A DNA stretch of 64,000 nt from Deltaproteobacteria bacterium (GCA_030690165.1 JAUYHF010000041.1:1-64000); one strand, 5' to 3'. Positions 1 through 11,367 are shown, counted from the first letter of the stretch. Made by a program: numbers and translations. The notes: generated from the letters alone by a model not told the origin.

Positions 1-191
1 TGGCCCTTACCGACAAACGCTTTATCACCATCCTGGGCATACTTCCTTTTCCAGTTGTAAAACACATTGGCATGGATTCCCAAAGAGCGGGCTACCTCTG
101 AGGCTTTTTGGCCTTCTTCAGCCGCCATTTTAACCGCTTGCCCCTTAAACGCCTTGTCAAACCGCTTTAATCTGACCTTTTCCCCTTCCAT
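1..191 (-). CDS. IS3-family transposase OrfA, N-terminal part (partial)
   Basis: The minus-strand reading frame opens with ATG at 191, behind a good AGGAGGTG ribosome-binding site, and runs off the window after 63 codons. The product begins MEGEKVRLKRFDKAFK and continues with a helix-turn-helix region containing VARSLGIHANVFYNWKRKY. This is the usual pattern of the HTH_Tnp_1 DNA-binding subunit of IS3 elements. OrfA binds the element ends, and the active transposase is normally made as an OrfAB frameshift fusion. Nothing in the visible part is broken. Confidence 0.8.
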   Translation of the reverse strand, partial: MEGEKVRLKRFDKAFKGQAVKMAAEEGQKASEVARSLGIHANVFYNWKRKYAQDGDKAFVGKG

Positions 192-269
192 CGGACACCT
201 CCTTTTTAAGAGACGGCTTTTATGCTACTACCAACTCTTCATTGTGTCCACTTTTTCGGGGGAAGATCA
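1..269 (-). mobile_element. IS3-family insertion sequence, left part cut by window edge
   Basis: A transposase OrfA start lies on the minus strand, and about 78 bp upstream of it is a sequence that looks like an IS3-type terminal inverted repeat. Read on the minus strand the tip begins TGATCTTCCCCCG followed by AAAAAGTGGAC, with the terminal TG at 268-269. The other end and the catalytic OrfB lie outside the window, so target-site duplications cannot be checked. Membership of the IS3 family is inferred from OrfA and the end sequence; the subgroup is not assigned. Confidence 0.72.
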
Positions 270-334
270 GTTAGAACTCTCCCCAAATTTAGATGGGTGG
301 ATAAACACTAACAAGGCGACAACTATTTCGCGCT

Positions 335-527
335 ATGGACATAAAAAAATTTCTCTTAGAAAATATCTCAGCAAAGTTCAAAAAAGAAAGAGGGATGGAG
401 CTTTCCTTTGATGAGTACAAAGGGGAAAAGGCCTGATGCGAACTTGAAAAGCAGCAGACAGGTTATGGGTATAATCCTTGTTGTCATAATATCTGCTATT
501 CCAATAATCTATAAAAAGACCACGTGA
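335..527 (+). other. Two overlapping very short ORFs between IS end and groES
   Basis: A 33-codon frame (335-436) starts MDIKKFLLENISAKF. It overlaps a 38-codon frame (411-527) that starts MSTKGKRPDAN and contains one hydrophobic stretch, MGIILVVIISAIPIIY, which would form a single membrane helix. The second has a weak upstream GGATGGAG and the first has no clear ribosome-binding site. They may be the remains of one frameshifted gene damaged near the IS insertion, or a genuine membrane microprotein. I recognise neither. Confidence 0.25.
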
Positions 528-553
528 GGCGATTAGGCTGGTTTTTAATTGGA

Positions 554-580
554 TTAGCGCTCTCCATGCACGAGTGCTAA
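554..580. promoter_or_regulatory. CIRCE element (HrcA operator) of groESL
   Basis: The inverted repeat TTAGCGCTC-N9-GAGTGCTAA differs from the CIRCE consensus (TTAGCACTC-N9-GAGTGCTAA) at one position. It lies just upstream of the groES promoter, so groESL is expected to be repressed by HrcA and induced by heat or misfolded protein. hrcA is not in the window. Confidence 0.93.
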
Positions 581-588
581 AATTCTCC

Positions 589-617
589 TTGACAACTGAG
601 ACAGCGGCGCATATATT
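589..617 (+). promoter_or_regulatory. sigma-70-type promoter of groESL
   Basis: TTGACA at 589-594 is separated by 17 bp from TATATT at 612-617. The CIRCE operator ends 8 bp upstream of the -35 box, so HrcA bound there would touch the polymerase site. The ribosome-binding site AAGGAGGG follows at about 644-651. Confidence 0.75.
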
Positions 618-659
618 AGCGGCAGTAACAAAAACAATATTATAAGGAGGGAGTTTACG

Positions 660-950
660 ATGAAGATTAAACCGCTTCACGACAGGATTCTTGTAAAGGG
701 TCTTAAAGAAGAGGAAAAAACAAAGGGGGGCATCATAATCCCGGACAGCGCCAAGGAAAAGCCGATGGAAGGCGAGGTTGTTGCAGTTGGTCCAGGCAAG
801 ATGACCGACGACGGTAAAAGGATTGTTATGGATGTTAAGGCAGGCGACAGGGTGCTTTACAACAAGTACGGCGGCACCGAGGTAAAGATAGAAGGCGTGG
901 AGCATCTGATCATGAGGGAAGATGACGTACTTGGAATAATAGTAAAGTGA
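660..950 (+). CDS. groES: Co-chaperonin GroES (Hsp10)
   Basis: The 96-residue protein is the heptameric lid that caps GroEL and closes the folding chamber in the cytoplasm. It starts [15 protein letters not shown]. The mobile loop that contacts GroEL lies around residues 16-33 and carries the GGIII segment, and the roof-loop region follows. The length is normal for the family. A strong AAGGAGGG site precedes the start. It is the first gene of a two-gene operon with groEL under CIRCE control. Confidence 0.98.
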   Translation: MKIKPLHDRILVKGLKEEEKTKGGIIIPDSAKEKPMEGEVVAVGPGKMTDDGKRIVMDVKAGDRVLYNKYGGTEVKIEGVEHLIMREDDVLGIIVK

Positions 951-954
951 AGAC

Positions 955-1005
955 CTCAAACCTAAAGGTTTGAGTTACAGGAAGTAACTCAAGGCTTTAG
1001 CCTTG
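955..1005. repeat. Double-hairpin repeat (family I) between groES and groEL
   Basis: Two palindromes, CTCAAACC-TAAA-GGTTTGAG (955-974) and CAAGGC-TTTA-GCCTTG (990-1005), are joined by a segment that itself pairs (GAGTTAC with GTAACTC). The same two hairpins recur at 7168, 11278, 18856 and 20312. Sitting inside an operon, it could tune the groES to groEL transcript ratio; that role is only an inference. Confidence 0.85.
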
Positions 1006-1029
1006 AAAACAATAACTAAGGAGGAATGA

Positions 1030-2676
<1,647 letters not shown>

Positions 2677-2705
2677 AAAGAAAGTAATGGGTTCAAAACT
2701 ATAAA

Positions 2706-2739
2706 AGGGTGTCCTGGCCATCAGGGCGCCCTTTTTATT
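2706..2739 (+). terminator. Rho-independent terminator after groEL
   Basis: The stem AGGGTGTCCTG / CAGGGCGCCCT, with G-T pairs, is followed by TTTTTATTT. It ends the groESL transcript 12 bp before the nth start codon. Confidence 0.75.
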
Positions 2740-2750
2740 TACATGCTGAC

Positions 2751-3407
2751 ATGAAAAATTCCGACATAGCCTTAGTCATCAAAATACTTAAAAATGAGAA
2801 CAAACTGTTTGCCACCCCTGCTGTTACTCAGGTATCCGATACATCCAGAAGTCCATTTATGGTGCTCATCTCGTGCATCCTGAGTCTGCGCACAAAAGAT
2901 AATACTACTCTTCAGGCCGCTGAAAGGCTGTTTGATATTGCAAAAACACCTGAAGCCATGATGTCTCTGCCGATTAAAACAATTGAAAAGGCAATCTATC
3001 CTGTAGGCTTTTACAGAAACAAAGCAAGAATTATAAAAAATATCTGCAAGGAATTGGTGGAAAAATACCATTCAAAAGCGCCTGATGAAATTGATGAGCT
3101 TTTAAAGTTCAAAGGGGTTGGAAGAAAGACGGCAAACCTTGTTGTAACAATCGGCTATGGAAAACCAGGTATATGCGTTGACACCCATGTTCACAGGATA
3201 ACCAACCGCTGGGGTTATGTAAAAACCAATACGCCGGAAGATACAGAGTTTGCCTTGAGGAAAAAGCTCCCAAAAAGATACTGGATTATTATAAATGACC
3301 TCCTCGTAACTTATGGCCAGAATATCTGCAAGCCTGTTTCGCCCCTATGCAGCCGGTGCAAGATTTATAAATATTGCAACAGGAATGGGGTTATAAAACA
3401 CAGATAA
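2751..3407 (+). CDS. nth: Endonuclease III (DNA glycosylase/AP lyase)
   Basis: This 218-residue base-excision repair enzyme removes oxidised pyrimidines and nicks abasic sites. The helix-hairpin-helix segment FKGVGRKTANLVV holds the catalytic Lys126, and the catalytic Asp144 is in VDTHVHR. The C-terminal [4Fe-4S] loop has cysteines 193, 200, 203 and 209 with the classic C-X6-C-X2-C-X5-C spacing. I chose ATG 2751 because a longer frame would begin inside the groEL terminator. No strong ribosome-binding site is visible. Confidence 0.93.
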   Translation: MKNSDIALVIKILKNENKLFATPAVTQVSDTSRSPFMVLISCILSLRTKDNTTLQAAERLFDIAKTPEAMMSLPIKTIEKAIYPVGFYRNKARIIKNICKELVEKYHSKAPDEIDELLKFKGVGRKTANLVVTIGYGKPGICVDTHVHRITNRWGYVKTNTPEDTEFALRKKLPKRYWIIINDLLVTYGQNICKPVSPLCSRCKIYKYCNRNGVIKHR

Positions 3408-3462
3408 TCTTCTTGCCCAAAAATACCTTGACGCAAGGGCATTGTTAGTATATTTTTGATAT

Positions 3463-4857
3463 GTGAAAAATAAAAACATTGCAGCTATTATCCTTGCGGC
3501 AGGCCTTGGAAAACGGATGAAATCGGATATGCCAAAGGCGCTTCATCCTATTGCAGGCAAACCGATGCTCTTTTATCCCATTGATGTTGTAAAAAGTCTT
3601 GGTATAGAAAAGGTTATTATTATAGTTGGCCACAAAGCCGGAGAAGTAATATATGCCTTAAACTCCGAACCAAACTCCAAACTTATTTATGTCAGGCAGG
3701 AGCCTCAACTCGGCACCGGCCATGCAGCTCTATCAGCCGCGGATTCTCTTAAATCATTCAAGGGGAATATTTTAATACTTTCCGGCGACGTTCCTCTCAT
3801 TACCAGAGAGACCATTCTTGGCCTTTTAATCCTCCATGCAAAGAAAAAGGCCGCCATATCATTTATATCAACCGTTCTTGAAGACCCTGTCGGTTACGGA
3901 AGGGTGCTGAGGGATGACAATAATAGTGTCATCAAGATAGTAGAAGACAAGGATGCCGACTCCGAAGAAAAGGCTGTCAATGAAATCAACACGGGAATTT
4001 ATTGCGCAGATGCGGCGTTTTTATTCTCCGGCTTGAAGAAGATAAAAAAGGGAAATGCGCAGGGTGAATATTATCTTCCTGACCTTATAGCAATAGCAGT
4101 TAAACAAAGACTAAATGTTTCGTGCCTTACGCACATAGACCCTGCCGAGGTAATGGGGATAAATAACCGCATTGAACTTGCACAAGCGAATAAGGTAATT
4201 AAACAGCGGATAAATAATGAACTTATGCTGTCAGGGGTTTCTCTTATTGACCCTGAAACAACATATATCCATTATGGTGTAAATATCGGCAAAGATACAA
4301 CTATATATCCTAATGTGTTTTTAGAAGGCGATACAAATGTCGGACAAGGGTGTTTGATAGAAGAAGGGTGCAAGATAATAAATTCCGCTATTGGCGACGG
4401 TTCTGTAATCAAGAGCCATTCAATTGTTGAATCATCTAAAACCGGCAGGCATGTCTCTATCGGTCCTTTTGCAAGACTCAGACCAAAATGCGTTATTGAA
4501 GACAAGGCAAAAATTGGAAATTTTGTAGAGGTGAAAAAATCTAAAATAGGCAAAGGCACAAAGGCAAATCATTTAAGTTACATTGGCGATGCAACAATCG
4601 GCAAGAATGTTAATATCGGCGCAGGAACCATAACCTGCAATTATGACGGCATAAAAAAACATCAGACAATTATAGAAGACGGCGCCTTCATCGGCAGCGA
4701 TACGCAACTGGTTGCGCCGGTGAAAGTCGGCAAGAATGCCTACATCGGCTCAGGTTCTACAATCACCAAAAACGTGCCGGCCGGTTCGCTTGCGTTGAGC
4801 AGGCCTGAGCAAAGGGTTATTGAGGGATGGGTGGAGAAGAAGGGGTTCAAGAAGTAA
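3463..4857 (+). CDS. glmU: Bifunctional GlcNAc-1-P uridyltransferase / GlcN-1-P acetyltransferase
   Basis: The 464-residue enzyme makes UDP-GlcNAc, the precursor of peptidoglycan and lipopolysaccharide. The N-terminal pyrophosphorylase domain opens with IILAAGLGKRM (about 9-19) and PKALHPI. The C-terminal half, from about 255, is a left-handed beta-helix of hexapeptide repeats with the acetyltransferase segment HLSYIGDATIG. The frame opens with GTG at 3463, and no better ATG lies near it. The glutamine-dependent glmS lies two genes downstream, so the window holds both ends of the pathway. Confidence 0.96.
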   Translation: MKNKNIAAIILAAGLGKRMKSDMPKALHPIAGKPMLFYPIDVVKSLGIEKVIIIVGHKAGEVIYALNSEPNSKLIYVRQEPQLGTGHAALSAADSLKSFKGNILILSGDVPLITRETILGLLILHAKKKAAISFISTVLEDPVGYGRVLRDDNNSVIKIVEDKDADSEEKAVNEINTGIYCADAAFLFSGLKKIKKGNAQGEYYLPDLIAIAVKQRLNVSCLTHIDPAEVMGINNRIELAQANKVIKQRINNELMLSGVSLIDPETTYIHYGVNIGKDTTIYPNVFLEGDTNVGQGCLIEEGCKIINSAIGDGSVIKSHSIVESSKTGRHVSIGPFARLRPKCVIEDKAKIGNFVEVKKSKIGKGTKANHLSYIGDATIGKNVNIGAGTITCNYDGIKKHQTIIEDGAFIGSDTQLVAPVKVGKNAYIGSGSTITKNVPAGSLALSRPEQRVIEGWVEKKGFKK

Positions 4858-4923
4858 GGTCAGTTGTAAGAAGAGCTAAACGGGATTTAAAAAGTCTCAA
4901 AACAATAAAAAAAGGGGGTTTTT

Positions 4924-5307
4924 ATGAATAAAATAGCAGCCCTTATTTTTTTCTTTGCGATATTCTCCTTTTCTGTCATGGCTGAGGATAAAAAAAGCTG
5001 CCGTGCCCTTGATACAAGGGAGTTTGGTCTTGTTTCTACAGGTGAAATAGATGAACCGTGGTCAGAGGTTCAACTGACTGAGAAATACGGAGAGCCCTGC
5101 CAGATAATTGATTTAGGTGTGGTTTTCTTAGAAAAGAGCCAGGAGCGCACAATTGAACTTGATCCAAAAACCTTTCAAAAGAATAAACAAAAAACCGGCA
5201 CGGCCGCTGTAAAGCAACAATTTATATACAAGGGCGACTATTCCTCAGGAACATCTATTTTTACTATAATAAATGGTGTTATAGTGAAAAAAGAGCGGAT
5301 ATATTGA
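4924..5307 (+). CDS. Small secreted protein of unknown function
   Basis: The 127-residue product begins with a signal peptide ([20 protein letters not shown], cleavage likely at about residue 21). The mature part has two cysteines, in the segments KKSCRAL and GEPCQII, which could form a disulphide. The [15 protein letters not shown] pattern resembles the small BamE/SmpA-like or DUF2845-like periplasmic folds, but I would not assign it. A good AAAGGGGG site precedes the ATG. It sits between glmU and glmS, with only 22 bp to glmS. Confidence 0.65.
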   Translation: MNKIAALIFFFAIFSFSVMAEDKKSCRALDTREFGLVSTGEIDEPWSEVQLTEKYGEPCQIIDLGVVFLEKSQERTIELDPKTFQKNKQKTGTAAVKQQFIYKGDYSSGTSIFTIINGVIVKKERIY

Positions 5308-5329
5308 TATTTTTAATTGGGAGCATTTC

Positions 5330-7162
5330 ATGTGCGGAATAGTCGGCTACATAGGAAATAACGATGCAAGCGAAGTCCTTCTTGACGGTCTCAAACGGCT
5401 TGAATACCGGGGATATGACTCGGCTGGCATTGCTGTCATTGACGCCGGCAAAAAGATAGAGGTGCGCCGGAGCGTGGGCAAACTTGTAAATCTTGAGAAA
5501 AAGGTTTTTGCCCATCCCATAACAGGACACATCGGCATAAGCCACACCCGCTGGGCAACGCATGGAAGGCCTTCTGAGGAAAACGCCCATCCGCATGTAG
5601 AGGCCGGTATTGCTGTTGTGCATAATGGCATTATAGAAAACTACCTTTCTCTAAAAGAGGCGCTTAAAAAACAGGGCGCTGTGTTTAAATCCGAGACAGA
5701 TACAGAGATACTTGCCCATCTTATATCGCGGCAAATGAAAGCAGGCAGGGGATTTGAAGATTCTGTAACGGAAACTCTGAAGCAGGTCAAAGGCTCTTAT
5801 GCCATTGTTGTTATATCAAAGGATGAGCCGGATAAGATAATCGGCGCAAGAATGGAATGTCCGCTTGTTGTCGGCCTTGGAGAGGGCGAGGGGTTTATTG
5901 CATCTGACATACCTGCTATATTAAACCGCACAAGAAGGGTTATATTCCTGGATGACGGCGAGATTGTTACTGTTACAAGGCATGAAGTTCAAGTCAAAAC
6001 AATTGACGGCAGGGAAATAAAAAAGACCCCGCGTGAGATAGACTGGAATCCTGTAATGGCTGAAAAGGGGGGCTATCGCCACTTCATGCTGAAAGAAATA
6101 TTTGAACAGTCCAGGGCAGTAACAGATACATTCCGGGGCAGGATTTCAGAAGAGACAGGCAATGTTATATTGGATGATTTTAAAATGGAGGAAAAGGATT
6201 TAAAGGCAGTAGAAAGGATATACATTATTGCATGCGGCACATCATGGCACGCAGGGCTTGTGGGAAAATTTCTTCTTGAGGAATTTTGCAGAATACCAAC
6301 AGAGGTTGACCTCGGCTCTGAATTCAGATATAGAAATCCGCTGGCGGATAAAAAGACCCTTGTCATAGCCATATCCCAGTCAGGCGAGACATTAGACACA
6401 TTTGCGGCAATAAAAGAGGCAAAGAGGAAAGGGGCGCGGGTTATATCTATATGCAATGTGATAGAAAGCAGTATTGCAAGGGAATCCGGCAATGTTATTT
6501 ATACCCATGCAGGGCCCGAGATCGGCGTTGCGTCAACAAAGGCGTTTACAACCCAGCTCACTGCCCTTTATCTCTTGGCGCTCCATCTTGGCATAAAACT
6601 CGGCAATATAAAACTGGATATGGCAAAGGGGCTTATCCATGAATTAGTAAAGATTCCCAAAAAGATTGACGCCATTCTAATGGATGAGCCAAAGATAGAG
6701 GCAATTGCTAAAAGATATTTCACATTCAGGGATTTTTTATATCTCGGCAGAGGGATCAATTATCCTGTTGCCCTTGAAGGCGCATTGAAATTAAAAGAGA
6801 TTTCTTATATCCATGCGGAAGGCTATCCTGCTGGAGAGATGAAGCACGGGCCGATTGCGCTAATAGATGAGGACATGCCTGTGGTTGCGCTGGCCCCAAA
6901 GAACGTCCTATATCCAAAGATACTGGGAAACATAGAAGAGGTAAAGGCGCGGGGCGGCAGGATAATTGCCGTGGTTAATGAGAACGACAGCGAGGCGTCT
7001 AAAAAGGCCGATTGTGTAATAATAATACCTGCTACAAGCCATCATCTTACGCCAATCCTTTTAACCATACCGCTGCAAATGCTTGCCTATCATATCGCTG
7101 TCCTCAAAGGCACTGATGTTGACCAGCCGAGAAATCTGGCAAAGAGCGTGACCGTGGAATGA
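5330..7162 (+). CDS. glmS: Glutamine-fructose-6-phosphate aminotransferase
   Basis: The 610-residue enzyme makes glucosamine-6-phosphate, the entry step to UDP-GlcNAc. After Met removal the N-terminal Cys of CGIVGYIG is the glutaminase nucleophile. The glutaminase domain (1-220) includes HTRWATHG and HNGIIENY. Two SIS sugar-isomerase domains follow, with CGTSWHAG and SQSGETLDT in the first and the conserved C-terminal [13 protein letters not shown]. The length is typical. No glmS ribozyme was seen in the short upstream gap, so feedback by RNA cleavage is unlikely. Confidence 0.97.
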   Translation: MCGIVGYIGNNDASEVLLDGLKRLEYRGYDSAGIAVIDAGKKIEVRRSVGKLVNLEKKVFAHPITGHIGISHTRWATHGRPSEENAHPHVEAGIAVVHNGIIENYLSLKEALKKQGAVFKSETDTEILAHLISRQMKAGRGFEDSVTETLKQVKGSYAIVVISKDEPDKIIGARMECPLVVGLGEGEGFIASDIPAILNRTRRVIFLDDGEIVTVTRHEVQVKTIDGREIKKTPREIDWNPVMAEKGGYRHFMLKEIFEQSRAVTDTFRGRISEETGNVILDDFKMEEKDLKAVERIYIIACGTSWHAGLVGKFLLEEFCRIPTEVDLGSEFRYRNPLADKKTLVIAISQSGETLDTFAAIKEAKRKGARVISICNVIESSIARESGNVIYTHAGPEIGVASTKAFTTQLTALYLLALHLGIKLGNIKLDMAKGLIHELVKIPKKIDAILMDEPKIEAIAKRYFTFRDFLYLGRGINYPVALEGALKLKEISYIHAEGYPAGEMKHGPIALIDEDMPVVALAPKNVLYPKILGNIEEVKARGGRIIAVVNENDSEASKKADCVIIIPATSHHLTPILLTIPLQMLAYHIAVLKGTDVDQPRNLAKSVTVE

Positions 7163-7167
7163 GTCAT

Positions 7168-7222
7168 CAAGGCTAAAGCCTTGAGTTACACGACATGTTG
7201 TAGCTCAAACCTTCAGGTTTGA
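7168..7222. repeat. Double-hairpin repeat (family I) between glmS and radC
   Basis: The order here is CAAGGC-TAAA-GCCTTG, a linker with GAGTTAC, GTAGCTC, then CTCAAACC-TTCA-GGTTTGA. Both hairpins match the groES-groEL copy but stand in the opposite order. The element begins 5 bp after the glmS stop and ends 9 bp before the radC ATG. Confidence 0.85.
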
Positions 7223-7231
7223 TTATTGATT

Positions 7232-7933
7232 ATGGAACCTAAATATCCACAAACCATAAAAGACTGGCCGGAGGATGACAGGCCCAGAGAGAAGCTGATT
7301 AAATTAGGCCCGGAAAATTTATCATCTGCCGAACTCCTTGCAATAATTTTAAGAACAGGCTCCAAGGGAAAAAGCGCCCTTGACCATGCTAAGACGCTTA
7401 TAAATACCTATGACGGATTCAAGGGGATTGAATTGGCAAGCGTAGATGAGCTTAAAAAAACAGAGGGCATCAAAGGGATAGGTCCTGCTAAAGCAACGCA
7501 GATAAAGGCAGTATTTGAGATAGCCAAAAGATACTCGGCGGAAAAAATAAAGACCGGAGAAGGGTTTCATAGTTCCATACAGGTCTTTAATCACTTTCAC
7601 GAATCCATCCGTTCAAAAAAGAAAGAGGTATTTATTGCCGTGCTCCTTGACGGAAAAAACAGGATGCTGAGGGATGTAAAGATTTCAGAAGGGAGCCTCA
7701 CATCATCCATCGTGCATCCGAGAGAGGTCTTTAACCCTGTTATACGGGACTCTGCGGCAGCCGTAATCCTTGTTCACAACCACCCGTCAGGCGACCCGGC
7801 GCCGAGCAGAGAGGATAAAGAGATAACAAAAAGACTGAAGGAGGTCGGGGAACTGATTGGAGTGAAGGTTCTTGACCATATAATAATCGGAGATGGAAGA
7901 TATATAAGTTTTGCGGATGAAGGAATTTTATAG
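7232..7933 (+). CDS. radC: RadC family JAB/MPN-domain protein
   Basis: The 233-residue protein has an N-terminal helix-hairpin-helix part (EGIKGIGPAKATQIKAV). Its C-terminal JAMM metalloprotease-like domain carries the zinc signature HNHPSGDPAPSREDKE. Despite the historic name, a DNA-repair role is not established for the family. A TTG six bases upstream could be used, but ATG 7232 is preferred. The start lies directly behind a palindromic repeat and no ribosome-binding site is clear. Confidence 0.9.
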   Translation: MEPKYPQTIKDWPEDDRPREKLIKLGPENLSSAELLAIILRTGSKGKSALDHAKTLINTYDGFKGIELASVDELKKTEGIKGIGPAKATQIKAVFEIAKRYSAEKIKTGEGFHSSIQVFNHFHESIRSKKKEVFIAVLLDGKNRMLRDVKISEGSLTSSIVHPREVFNPVIRDSAAAVILVHNHPSGDPAPSREDKEITKRLKEVGELIGVKVLDHIIIGDGRYISFADEGIL

Positions 7934-7983
7934 AAATATTGCAAAATGAAGATTGCAAATTACAAAATTTAACAAAGTTAGCT

Positions 7984-8577
7984 ATGACTCTTGAAGTAAT
8001 AATATTAGCAATCATCGCCTATCTCGTAGGCTCCATACCCACAGGCATAGTTGTTGCCAAAATACTGGGCGCCCCTGATCCGAGGACTATCGGCAGCGGC
8101 AATATTGGCGCTACAAATGTCGGAAGGGCAGCAGGCAAGGCTGCGGGCATTATAACCCTTATCGGGGATGTGCTTAAGGGGTTCTTAATAACCCTGTTTG
8201 CATTTTATATCTTCGGCAATAGCCCGGTAGAAGTGAGTCTTGCGGCCTTTTTAGTATTTTTAGGCCATATATTCCCTGTATTTTTGAAATTTAAAGGAGG
8301 CAAGGGGGTTGCAACAACCCTTGGGGTGTTTTTGGCTATCGGACCATTGCAGGCATTGTTAGCGCTTGCCCTGTTTGTAATCATAGTAGCAATTTTCAGA
8401 TATGTGTCAGCCGGTTCAATGATTGCCGTCGCATCTGTGCCTGTGCTGTTCTATCTGTTTACAGCTGCTAATTCCTATATCCCGCTCGCTGTGATAATTG
8501 CTATTTTCATTATATTCAAACACTCGGATAATATCAAAAGGCTTGGACAGGGGACTGAAAATAAGATTGGGAGATAG
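7984..8577 (+). CDS. plsY: Acyl-phosphate:glycerol-3-phosphate acyltransferase PlsY
   Basis: The 197-residue inner-membrane enzyme makes lysophosphatidic acid from acyl-phosphate. It is highly hydrophobic, with about five membrane segments. The family motifs GSGNIGATNVGR (about 37-48) and KFKGGKGVATTLG are present. A frame open from 7939 would add residues encoded by an AT-rich repeat (TTGCAAAATGAAG and relatives), so ATG 7984, which gives the canonical hydrophobic start, is preferred. plsC further along (23959) would do the next acylation. Confidence 0.93.
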   Translation: MTLEVIILAIIAYLVGSIPTGIVVAKILGAPDPRTIGSGNIGATNVGRAAGKAAGIITLIGDVLKGFLITLFAFYIFGNSPVEVSLAAFLVFLGHIFPVFLKFKGGKGVATTLGVFLAIGPLQALLALALFVIIVAIFRYVSAGSMIAVASVPVLFYLFTAANSYIPLAVIIAIFIIFKHSDNIKRLGQGTENKIGR

Positions 8578-8578
8578 C

Positions 8579-9088
8579 TTACAGCTTCTTTATCCTTTGA
8601 AGCCGTTTCCTTTCCTGTTTTGACAGCTTTCGCGGATTTCCTGCCTTTCTTGCCGGCATAGCTTCCTCATCATCCATAACGCCTTTCATATCACTGTAAA
8701 TGGACATAGATAGTATTGCGTCAAACTCTCCTGATGATATTGCAACCGCGCCGCAAGCCTCTGCAAAAGAGACAACCGCCCTGTCAGAGGTAACAAGGGT
8801 CATACCATGTCTTTCAATCTTTGCCATTTCTTTCAGAATCTGGTCTGCCTCTTCGCCGTCCTTAGAAAATATAACCTCAATCCCGCCCTGGTTCGTTCTT
8901 GCCCTGTAGAAATTGCCCGATCCTTTACCGTCAAACACAATGGTTATTCTGCGCCCCTTCAGCCGCTTGTAAGCCATCAGCCTTTTAATAAGCTCTTCTC
9001 TGGTATCTTCCAATCCCATTTTTGCATGGTCAGGGATTGTCATAGCTCCGATAAGATTGTAACCATCTATTACAAGATGAACTGCCAT
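8579..9088 (-). CDS. NYN-domain ribonuclease-like protein (YacP/Rae1 family)
   Basis: The 169-residue protein starts with the NYN/PIN-like motif VIDGYNLIG (Asp8 and Asn11). Further acidic positions lie in FDGKGSGN, SKDGEEADQILK and LVTSDRAV, the expected metal-binding set of a PIN-like nuclease. The C-terminus is Lys/Arg-rich (KLSKQERKRLQRIKKL) and could contact RNA. Bacillus Rae1/YacP is a ribosome-associated mRNA endonuclease; the same role here is inferred. It converges on plsY with 1 bp between the two stops. Confidence 0.82.
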   Translation of the reverse strand: MAVHLVIDGYNLIGAMTIPDHAKMGLEDTREELIKRLMAYKRLKGRRITIVFDGKGSGNFYRARTNQGGIEVIFSKDGEEADQILKEMAKIERHGMTLVTSDRAVVSFAEACGAVAISSGEFDAILSMSIYSDMKGVMDDEEAMPARKAGNPRKLSKQERKRLQRIKKL

Positions 9089-9235
9089 TGTTTTAAAATA
9101 GCAGATAAGCAGCGGATTTTCAACTATGCCGATTTTATAAGCAAAAAACTTTTAAATTGCATAAAATTTAATCTGGTTGATCGCGAATAGGCTTTGAATC
9201 TCCTTGATTTCACGGTAATTTTTTTCTTTCTACTG

Positions 9236-9252
9236 TTGGCACAAACCTTGCT
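9236..9252 (+). promoter_or_regulatory. sigma-54 (-24/-12) promoter of glnB-glnA
   Basis: TTGGCAC-AAACC-TTGCT matches the RpoN consensus, with the invariant GG (9238-9239) and GC (9250-9251) at correct spacing. It lies 127 bp before glnB. This predicts nitrogen-limitation control through an NtrC-type activator, which is not in the window. Confidence 0.85.
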
Positions 9253-9330
9253 TAATTTAATGAAAAGGCAATGAAAAGGCAATCACCTATAGTGACGTTC
9301 GTTAAGGCTAAAAAATCCTTTACAACTTAA

Positions 9331-9717
<387 letters not shown>

Positions 9718-9720
9718 AAT

Positions 9721-9800
9721 ACAGGGTCAAAGAATCAGAGGGTCAAAGGGTCAGAGCAAAAACAAAAACTTTGACTCTATGACTCTTTGACTCTATGACA
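9721..9800. repeat. GACTCT/AGAGTC-type inverted repeat between glnB and glnA
   Basis: Runs of GGTCAAAG and GTCAGAG on the left are mirrored by TTTGACTCT and ATGACTCTTTG on the right, giving a long imperfect hairpin about 80 bp long. Relatives lie at 29654 and 50044. It occupies almost the whole glnB-glnA gap and ends just before the glnA ribosome-binding site. Confidence 0.75.
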
Positions 9801-9825
9801 CTTAAAACCAAGGAGGAATAAAAGA

Positions 9826-11238
9826 ATGACGCCAAAAGAGGTATTACAGTTTGCAAAGGAGAAGGGCGCAAAGATGGTTGACTTCAAGTTTCTGGATTTT
9901 ATCGGCATCTGGCAGCATTTTTCAACACCCGTCTCTGAACTCAAGGAAGAGATATTTAAAGAAGGGTTAGGCTTTGACGGCTCATCTATCCGCGGCTGGC
10001 AGCCTATACACGCAAGCGATATGCTTGTTGTGCCTGACCCTGTAACAGCGGTTATGGACCCGTTCATGGAATCACCCACATTATCCCTTATCTGCAACAT
10101 TATTGACCCCATAACAAGAGAGGATTATTCAAGAGACCCCAGAAATATCGCAAAAAAGGCAGAGGCATTTCTAAAGTCAACAGGCATTGGAGATATGGCA
10201 TATTTCGGCCCAGAGCCGGAGTTCTTTATCCTTGACAATGTCCGGTATGACCAAACAGCGCAACACGGTTATTATTTCATTGATTCTATTGAAGGCATCT
10301 GGAATACAGGCAAAGACGAGTGCCCTAATCTCGGATACAAGCCGCGGCATAAAGAAGGTTATTTCCCTGTTGCGCCAACAGACAACCAGCAGGATATAAG
10401 GACAGAGATGTGCCTCATTATGGAACAAATAGGCATTCAGATAGAAAGACAGCATCACGAGGTTGCGACAGCAGGACAGGCTGAAATAGATATGAGGTTT
10501 GACAGCCTTTTAAAGATGGGCGACAAACTCATGTGGTATAAATACATTGTAAAAAATGTCGCATGGAGATGGAAGAAGACAGTAACATTCATGCCCAAAC
10601 CGATATTCGGCGATAATGGAAGCGGCATGCATGTTCATCAATCCCTATGGAAAGGCGGCAAGCCCCTTTTTGCAGGCGATAAATACGGCGGTATGAGCGA
10701 CCTTGCAATGTATTACATCGGCGGCATTTTAAAACATGCAAGGGCTTTAAATGCGTTCTGCAATCCCGGAACAAATTCCTACAGAAGGCTCGTGCCTGGT
10801 TTTGAGGCGCCCATAAATCTTGCCTATTCAAGCAGAAACAGGAGCGCATCCATAAGAATCCCAATGTATTCGCCGTCGCCAAAGGCAAAGAGGATTGAGG
10901 TTAGATTCCCAGACCCGTCCTGCAACGGCTATCTCGCTTTTGCGGCAATGCTAATGGCAGGGCTGGACGGCATCCAGAACAAGATTAACCCGGGCAGCCC
11001 GCTGGACAAGGATATATACGCGCTTTCGCCTGAGGAACTCTCAAAGGTTCCTTCCGCCTGCGGCTCTCTGGAAGATGCGTTAAACGCACTGAAGAAAGAC
11101 CATGAATTCTTGCTCAAGGGAGATGTCTTTACAAAGGATGTTATTGACACATGGATTGAATACAAGATGGATAAAGAGGTCAATCCTGTAAAATTAAGAC
11201 CTGTTCCGCATGAATTTGCGCTGTATTTTGACTGCTGA
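9826..11238 (+). CDS. glnA: Glutamine synthetase, type I
   Basis: The 470-residue enzyme assimilates ammonium into glutamine and forms dodecamers. The beta-grasp domain contains [14 protein letters not shown] and [11 protein letters not shown]. The catalytic domain contains [10 protein letters not shown], the loop PNPG-like [15 protein letters not shown] and [21 protein letters not shown] in part. Tyr in [12 protein letters not shown] is the likely adenylylation site, which suits the GSI-beta type under P-II control. An AAGGAGGAAT site precedes the ATG. Confidence 0.97.
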   Translation: MTPKEVLQFAKEKGAKMVDFKFLDFIGIWQHFSTPVSELKEEIFKEGLGFDGSSIRGWQPIHASDMLVVPDPVTAVMDPFMESPTLSLICNIIDPITREDYSRDPRNIAKKAEAFLKSTGIGDMAYFGPEPEFFILDNVRYDQTAQHGYYFIDSIEGIWNTGKDECPNLGYKPRHKEGYFPVAPTDNQQDIRTEMCLIMEQIGIQIERQHHEVATAGQAEIDMRFDSLLKMGDKLMWYKYIVKNVAWRWKKTVTFMPKPIFGDNGSGMHVHQSLWKGGKPLFAGDKYGGMSDLAMYYIGGILKHARALNAFCNPGTNSYRRLVPGFEAPINLAYSSRNRSASIRIPMYSPSPKAKRIEVRFPDPSCNGYLAFAAMLMAGLDGIQNKINPGSPLDKDIYALSPEELSKVPSACGSLEDALNALKKDHEFLLKGDVFTKDVIDTWIEYKMDKEVNPVKLRPVPHEFALYFDC

Positions 11239-11277
11239 TTTTGACCTTAATTGTAGTTTGCTGATTTATCAGCATTT

Positions 11278-11354
11278 GTAACTCAAACCTTCAGATTTGA
11301 GGTTTTTCAAGGCTAAAGCCTTGAGTTACAAATCGCCCGATAAATCGGGCAGCT
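11278..11354. repeat. Double-hairpin repeat (family I) plus third hairpin after glnA
   Basis: GTAACTCAAACC-TTCA-GATTTGAG is followed by CAAGGC-TAAA-GCCTTG-AGTTAC. An extra hairpin, GCCCGA-TAAA-TCGGGC, ends in AGCTAC. The two ends, GTAACTC and GAGTTAC, form an outer stem around the two hairpins. Confidence 0.85.
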
Positions 11355-11367
11355 ACGAAATTCAAAC

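Noticed and set aside
378-959. Long minus-strand frame opposite groES
   Set aside because: It lies wholly opposite the CIRCE element, the promoter and groES, has no ribosome-binding site and shows no protein-like motifs.
5308-5329. glmS ribozyme upstream of glmS
   Set aside because: The gap between the preceding gene and glmS is only 22 bp, too short for the ribozyme.
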